Under the pieces are notes generated by a model that made no database searches, was not told where the DNA came from, and was given only the letters and a program-made list of their open reading frames with translations. Source: Actinomycetes bacterium (lineage in GTDB: Bacteria > Actinomycetota > Thermoleophilia > BMS3ABIN01). From it: 10,568 bases of DNA. Where the stretch lies: contig JAJYIN010000057.1 of assembly GCA_021790075.1 (NCBI GenBank), positions 1 to 10,568 of the forward strand. Direction: 5' to 3'. The translations under genes were made by a program, and so were the position numbers. Every line of letters starts with the position of its first letter. Within the stretch, counting starts at the first letter, position 1. Below are positions 6,700 to 10,568 of the stretch, in pieces.

Positions 6700-9600
6700 A
6701 TGACCACAACACGTTTTGTCGAACAGCTAAAAAGTTTTTGTTCCCTCATGAAAGGGTCTTCTCCTTCGCTGATTCCGGCGCATCCCGAAGACCAGCTTAA
6801 AGGGCCAGTGCAAGCCTTCCTTTCGGAGGCTGGCAGCCTGTACAGCCTCGAAGTCATTACTAAAACCGAATCGCCCGTAGAAGGTGTTGGCAGACCCGAC
6901 ATCGGCGTGGCGGTCGGCGGCTTACTAACCGGCCATATCGAGCTCAAAGCGCCCGAGAAAAGCATAAGGCCATCTAGCTTCAAGGGAGCGGATAAAAAGC
7001 AGTGGGAGAAATTCAAGGCGCTGCCCAACCTTGTTTACACGAATGGCAGCCAGTGGGCTCTTTATCGCAGTGGCGTACAGGAAGGCAAGACGGTCTCCTT
7101 CTCCGAAAACGCGTGCGATGCGGGGGAAAAGTCTTTCACCGCCGAGCAGGCGCAGGAGCTCGAGCTGGTGTTTCGCAGCTTCCTGCACTGGCAGCCGCTG
7201 TCACCCTCTTCGCCCAAGGCGCTCGCAACCACGCTGGCCCCGCTCTGCCGCTTGCTGCGCCAGGACGTGCTCGTTGCGGTTCAGAGCCCTGCATCGAATA
7301 TCGCGCAACTGGCAAAGGAATGGCGCGAGGTCCTTTTCCCCGATGCCGACGACAACCAGTTCGCCGATGCATACGCGCAAACGTTGACCTATGCCCTGCT
7401 TCTTGCCAGGTTCAGCAATAAGGATATCGACATCACTACGTCCAATGCGGCCGCAGCTATCAGGCGCGGCCATGCCCTCCTATCTACAGCACTCGAAATT
7501 CTGGCCAATCCTCTCGCCCGGCAGGAGATCGAGCTGGGAGTCGATCTGCTCGAGCGCGCCATCGACGCCATCGACATGACCGTGCTGCTCAAAAAACACG
7601 CCGATCCCTGGATTTACTTCTACGAGGATTTCCTCGCCGCTTATGATCCGAAGCTGCGCAAAGACCGGGGCGTCTATTACACCCCGGTCGAGGTCATCCA
7701 TGCCCAGACGCGCCTGGTTTCGCGGCTGCTCCAGGACAATTTTGACAAGCCGCTCTCTTATGCTGACGACGGGGTGGTTTTTCTCGATCCTGCCGCCGGC
7801 ACCGGCAGCTACCCTCTTGTCGCCATCGAACAGGGCCTGAAGCTGGTGGAAAAACAGCAGGGTCCCGGGGCAGTCGCCGGCCGTGCCTCGGAAATCGCAC
7901 GAAATTTCAACGGGTTCGAGGTGCTCATTGGCCCTTATGCCGTCTCTCACCTGCGGGTGACCGAGGCGATCATGGCCGCCGGTGGCACCCTGCCCGAAAA
8001 CGGCGTCCATGTCTATCTGACCGACACGCTGGAGGCGCCGCACGCAATGGGCAAGGCCGGCCAGCTGACCCTGCAGTACAAACCGCTCAGCGACGAGCAC
8101 CTCCGCGCCCGGGACGTAAAGGAGAACGTCCGCGTCATGGTCTGCATGGGGAACCCTCCCTACGACCGGCAGGTGATCGAACCTGGCCGCGAGGAGACCG
8201 AGCAGCGCAAGGGCGGCTGGGTCCGCTTCGGCGAGGACGGCCAGGAGGGGATACTGGATGATTTCCTGAAACCGGTCAGGGAAGCCGGGCAGGGCGTTCA
8301 CGCCAAGAATCTCTACAACGATTACGTGTATTTCTGGCGCTGGGCGCTCTGGAAGGTTTTTGAGAAGACGAGGGAGGGCGGCATCGTCTCGTTCATCACC
8401 GCTTCCTCTTATCTGCTCGGACCGGGCTTCATCGGCATGCGGAAGGTGATGCGCCAACTGCTGGACGAGCTCTGGATCATCGACCTGGAAGGCGACAACC
8501 TCGGCGCCCGCAAGACCGAGAATGTTTTCAACATCCAGACGCCCGTGGCGATCGCAGTAGGGGTCAGGTATGGGAAGCCGAAACCGGCCAGGCCGGCAAA
8601 GGTGCACTATGCGAAGATCACCGGCAGCCGCGAGGAGAAGCTGAACCAGCTTTATGCTGCCGGCAAGTTCGAGGATCTGGACTGGAAGGATTGCTTTGCG
8701 GGATGGGAGGAGCCGCTGCTGCCGGAGGGGGAAGGTGATTATTATTCATGGCCGCTAATGACGGATATATTTCCGTGGCAATACTCCGGTGTTCAGATGA
8801 AACGCACTTGGGTTATCGGGGAAATACCAGAGCTATTGAAACAAAGATGGAAAGTATTGCTATCAGCGGATCAAGATTTAAAGAGGGCTGCATTCAGGGA
8901 AACGGGATCGAGAAATATCTCCCAAAGCTACCCAGATGTCAACAATCCGGGTAATGTGTTAACCCCTATCGCAGAGCTGGAAGAAAATGACACACTCGTA
9001 AAACCCGTGAGTTATGGATACAGGAGTTTTGACCGGCAGTGGCTGATTCCCGATGGACGGCTTGGTGACAGAATGAGGCCGCCGTTGTGGCAATCCTACA
9101 GCGACAAACAGATTTTCATGACCAGCCTTCTTACCGGTGTCGTCGGCCTCGGCCCAGCAGCGACAATATCTGCCAATATCACTGATTTACATCATTTCCG
9201 AGGCTCATTCGGCGGCAAAGACGTCATCCCCCTCTACCGCGACTCCCAGGCAGACCACCCAAACATCACCGATGGCCTGCTTGACAAGCTGAGCGAAACT
9301 TATGGCAGCAGCGTCGCCACCGAAGACCTGTTCGCCTACGCCTACGCCCTGCTGGCATCCCCCGCCTATGTCGACAGTTTCAGCGAGGAGCTCACCATCC
9401 CCGGTCCGCGTCTTCCTCTCACAAAAGACCAGTCACTATTCAGGCAGGCGGCCGCCCTGGGCCGTAAGTTGATATGGCTACACACCTATGGCATGAGATT
9501 CGTGCCAGCGGGGAAAAGGGCCGGAGAGCTGCCGCAGGGACAGTCCCGCTGCACCGAAGCCATCCCGGATACTCCCGACGGCTATCCCGAGGAATTCTCC

Positions 9601-9981
9601 TACGAGCCTGAGACCAGAACGCTACGTGTCGGCGACGGCGTTTTCGCCCCGGTCACAAAAGAAATCTGGGAGTTCAGCGTTTCCGGGCTGGAGGTGGTGA
9701 AATCCTGGCTCTCTTACCGGATGAAAGCCGGCGCCGGCCGGAAATCTTCCCCTCTGGACGAGATCAGGCCTGAGCGCTGGACGCCGGCGATGACCACCGA
9801 ACTCCTGGAACTCCTCTGGGTGCTGGAAGCGACCATCGATTTCTATCCCGAAGCGGAAAGCCTCCTTGACGCTGTTATCGCCTCAGATCTGTTCTTATCC
9901 ACAGAATTACCCGAGCCTTCCGCCGAAGAACGAAAGCCGCCGGCAGTCTCATCTGATTCACAACTCAGTCTGGATAAATGA
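6700..9981 (+). CDS. Fused nuclease / N6-adenine methyltransferase, type ISP or IIG restriction-modification enzyme
   Basis: A 1093-residue single-chain restriction-modification enzyme. The N-terminal nuclease is PD-(D/E)xK type: GRPDIG (64-69, D67), ELK (81-83) and YTNGSQWALYR (113-123). A helical linker leads to a gamma-class adenine methyltransferase: YYTPVEV near 325-331, the AdoMet motif FLDPAAGTGS (361-370) and the catalytic NPPY (485-488). Residues from about 690 onward resemble the target-recognition region of LlaBIII/type ISP enzymes (IFPWQYSGVQ, DRQWLIPDGR, HHFRGSFGGKDVIPLYRD). Classical type ISP enzymes have about 1570 residues with a helicase between nuclease and methylase. That helicase is missing here, so cleavage near the site, as in type IIG, is more likely. 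The ATG lacks a ribosome site; M17 (6748) is an alternative. Its stop overlaps the next gene. Target sequence is unknown. Confidence 0.88.
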   Translation: MTTTRFVEQLKSFCSLMKGSSPSLIPAHPEDQLKGPVQAFLSEAGSLYSLEVITKTESPVEGVGRPDIGVAVGGLLTGHIELKAPEKSIRPSSFKGADKKQWEKFKALPNLVYTNGSQWALYRSGVQEGKTVSFSENACDAGEKSFTAEQAQELELVFRSFLHWQPLSPSSPKALATTLAPLCRLLRQDVLVAVQSPASNIAQLAKEWREVLFPDADDNQFADAYAQTLTYALLLARFSNKDIDITTSNAAAAIRRGHALLSTALEILANPLARQEIELGVDLLERAIDAIDMTVLLKKHADPWIYFYEDFLAAYDPKLRKDRGVYYTPVEVIHAQTRLVSRLLQDNFDKPLSYADDGVVFLDPAAGTGSYPLVAIEQGLKLVEKQQGPGAVAGRASEIARNFNGFEVLIGPYAVSHLRVTEAIMAAGGTLPENGVHVYLTDTLEAPHAMGKAGQLTLQYKPLSDEHLRARDVKENVRVMVCMGNPPYDRQVIEPGREETEQRKGGWVRFGEDGQEGILDDFLKPVREAGQGVHAKNLYNDYVYFWRWALWKVFEKTREGGIVSFITASSYLLGPGFIGMRKVMRQLLDELWIIDLEGDNLGARKTENVFNIQTPVAIAVGVRYGKPKPARPAKVHYAKITGSREEKLNQLYAAGKFEDLDWKDCFAGWEEPLLPEGEGDYYSWPLMTDIFPWQYSGVQMKRTWVIGEIPELLKQRWKVLLSADQDLKRAAFRETGSRNISQSYPDVNNPGNVLTPIAELEENDTLVKPVSYGYRSFDRQWLIPDGRLGDRMRPPLWQSYSDKQIFMTSLLTGVVGLGPAATISANITDLHHFRGSFGGKDVIPLYRDSQADHPNITDGLLDKLSETYGSSVATEDLFAYAYALLASPAYVDSFSEELTIPGPRLPLTKDQSLFRQAAALGRKLIWLHTYGMRFVPAGKRAGELPQGQSRCTEAIPDTPDGYPEEFSYEPETRTLRVGDGVFAPVTKEIWEFSVSGLEVVKSWLSYRMKAGAGRKSSPLDEIRPERWTPAMTTELLELLWVLEATIDFYPEAESLLDAVIASDLFLSTELPEPSAEERKPPAVSSDSQLSLDK

Positions 9982-10214
9982 AATTCACAAAGTATTTTGA
10001 AGAAATGCGCCGCAGGCCCGACAGGGCAGAAATAAAGATGGAGTGGATCCGGAACGTGATTGAGAATCCCGTCAGGGAAACAATACAGGAGGATGGGCGG
10101 ATTCGCCGGTGGGCGCCCCTTGATGAGATGCAAGGCCGATACTTGCGCGTTATACTACTGGCAGACGGGGAGACTGTGCACAACGCATTCTTCGACAGGA
10201 GCTTCAGACAGTGA
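9978..10214 (+). CDS. DUF4258-like small protein, probable toxin of a toxin-antitoxin pair
   Basis: A 78-residue basic protein. The C-terminal block GRYLRVILLADGETVHNAFF (from residue 53), followed by DRSF, matches the small DUF4258-like proteins I recall next to DUF2283 genes; such proteins are thought to have a RelE/BrnT-type RNase fold. The N-terminus (MKFTKYFEEMRRRPDRAEIK) is helical and charged. Its ATG at 9978 overlaps the stop of the methyltransferase gene as ATGA and has only a weak ribosome site, so translation is probably coupled. The next gene, DUF2283, overlaps by 4 nt. Gene order would be toxin first, antitoxin second. The toxin role is inferred from family and pairing; no activity is proven by the sequence. 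Confidence 0.65.
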   Translation: MKFTKYFEEMRRRPDRAEIKMEWIRNVIENPVRETIQEDGRIRRWAPLDEMQGRYLRVILLADGETVHNAFFDRSFRQ

Positions 10215-10408
10215 AGATCAAATATTTTCAGGACACTGATACGTTATACATAGAATTCCGGGAAGCGGAAATTGCCGAAACCCGCGACCTGGATGAAAAC
10301 ACCCTGCTCGACATCGATCAAGCTGGCAATATCTGCGGCATCACTGTTGAGCATGCGAGTGAAAGAACAGATATTCCCCATTTTTCTTTCGAACAATTCG
10401 CGGCATGA
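10211..10408 (+). CDS. DUF2283 family small protein, probable antitoxin partner
   Basis: A 65-residue acidic protein. MKIKYFQDTDTLYIEFRE at the start and the LLDIDQAGNICGITVEHAS block (33-51) are the hallmarks of DUF2283. It starts at GTG (10211), overlapping the upstream stop as GTGA, with AGGAG at 10197-10201 and 9-nt spacing. DUF2283 proteins are commonly encoded beside DUF4258 proteins and are suspected antitoxins; the small acidic partner following a basic one fits. A terminator begins 30 nt downstream, so this is the last gene of the module. Confidence 0.82.
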   Translation: MKIKYFQDTDTLYIEFREAEIAETRDLDENTLLDIDQAGNICGITVEHASERTDIPHFSFEQFAA

Positions 10409-10437
10409 TCCTCCGGAGATAATCGTGACCGGAAACT

Positions 10438-10463
10438 AAGGCGCGCCTGACGGCGCGCCTTTT
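10438..10463 (+). terminator. Rho-independent terminator ending the defence module
   Basis: AAGGCGCGCC (10438-10447) and GGCGCGCCTT (10452-10461) form a perfect 10-bp stem with a TGAC loop, followed by a short T run (10460-10463) and AATT. The opposite strand also ends in TT then AGTTTCC, so the hairpin may work weakly for the convergent minus-strand gene too. Confidence 0.85.
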
Positions 10464-10490
10464 AATTGCCCTAGATCTCAGCGCGGGAGT

Positions 10491-10568
10491 TTAGAACAGC
10501 CCCATGACCCTCCCGGTCTCGACATCGATGTCGACGTCCACGGCCGCCGGGCGCACCGGCAGGCCGGG
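10491..10568 (-). CDS. fhs: Formate-tetrahydrofolate ligase, C-terminal tail (truncated by window edge)
   Basis: Read on the minus strand, the last 25 codons before TAA (complement of 10491-10493) encode a peptide that begins PGLPVRPAAVDVDID and ends GRVMGLF. This matches the characteristic end of formate-tetrahydrofolate ligase (PGLP..PAA..IDVD....GLF). The enzyme joins formate to tetrahydrofolate using ATP in one-carbon metabolism and in the Wood-Ljungdahl pathway. Only the last 25 of about 560 residues are in the window. The gene converges on the defence module and shares the intergenic terminator region. The call rests on a short but distinctive motif recalled from memory. Confidence 0.72.
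   Translation of the reverse strand, partial: PGLPVRPAAVDVDIDVETGRVMGLF

Noticed and set aside
7480..8607. 375-codon minus-strand open frame opposite the methyltransferase
   Set aside because: It mirrors the methylase core, which has well-defined motifs on the + strand; the antisense product shows no family features.
10411..10418. Short palindrome CTCCGGAG after the DUF2283 gene
   Set aside because: Eight bases are too few to support an operator or terminator, and a proper terminator follows at 10438.
1..10568. CRISPR array, tRNA, insertion sequence or attachment site
   Set aside because: I saw no spaced direct repeats, cloverleaf sequence, transposase motifs or flanking repeats on either strand.

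Overview
The window is about 10.6 kb of GC-rich bacterial DNA. All genes lie on the + strand except the last fragment at the right edge. Strong AAGGAG-type ribosome sites, a DUF441 membrane protein, and the C-terminal tail of a probable formate-tetrahydrofolate ligase fit an anaerobic Gram-positive-type lineage, such as a high-GC Firmicute or deep-branching actinobacterium. No rRNA or other phylogenetic marker is present, so this placement is weak.

Layout. Positions 1-705 hold the 3' part of an alpha/beta-hydrolase gene with an extra beta-rich C-terminal domain. Positions 706-874 are a leader with a near-perfect 17-bp hairpin and a possible five-codon minigene. Positions 875-4301 form a tight operon: a homocitrate-synthase-type DRE-TIM enzyme, a small cupin, and two tandem paralogous ThiF/MoeB/HesA-type (E1-like) adenylyltransferases. 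It continues on the same strand, with gaps of 75-86 nt, into a DUF441 membrane protein (4388-4837) and a SulP/SLC26 anion transporter with a STAS domain (4913-6607). After a probable extended -10 promoter (6657-6665) comes a defence module: a 1093-residue fused nuclease-methyltransferase of the type ISP/IIG kind (6700-9981), followed by a DUF4258-like protein (9978-10214) and a DUF2283 protein (10211-10408). These three genes are joined by 4-nt stop/start overlaps. A GC-rich terminator (10438-10463) separates them from the convergent minus-strand fhs-like fragment (10491-10568).

The most interesting part is the operon at 875-4301. A homocitrate-type synthase makes hydroxy-di/tricarboxylates from acetyl-CoA and a 2-oxo acid. 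Two E1-like enzymes could activate carboxylates as acyl-adenylates, and a cupin could modify a small molecule. Nitrogenase structural genes, lysine or leucine pathway genes, and any ThiS/MoaD-like carrier are all absent from the window. This suggests a dedicated small-molecule or cofactor pathway, possibly related to the HesA-NifV pairing known from some nif clusters. The function is inferred, not shown. The second point of interest is the translational coupling of a restriction-modification enzyme to a toxin-antitoxin-like pair.
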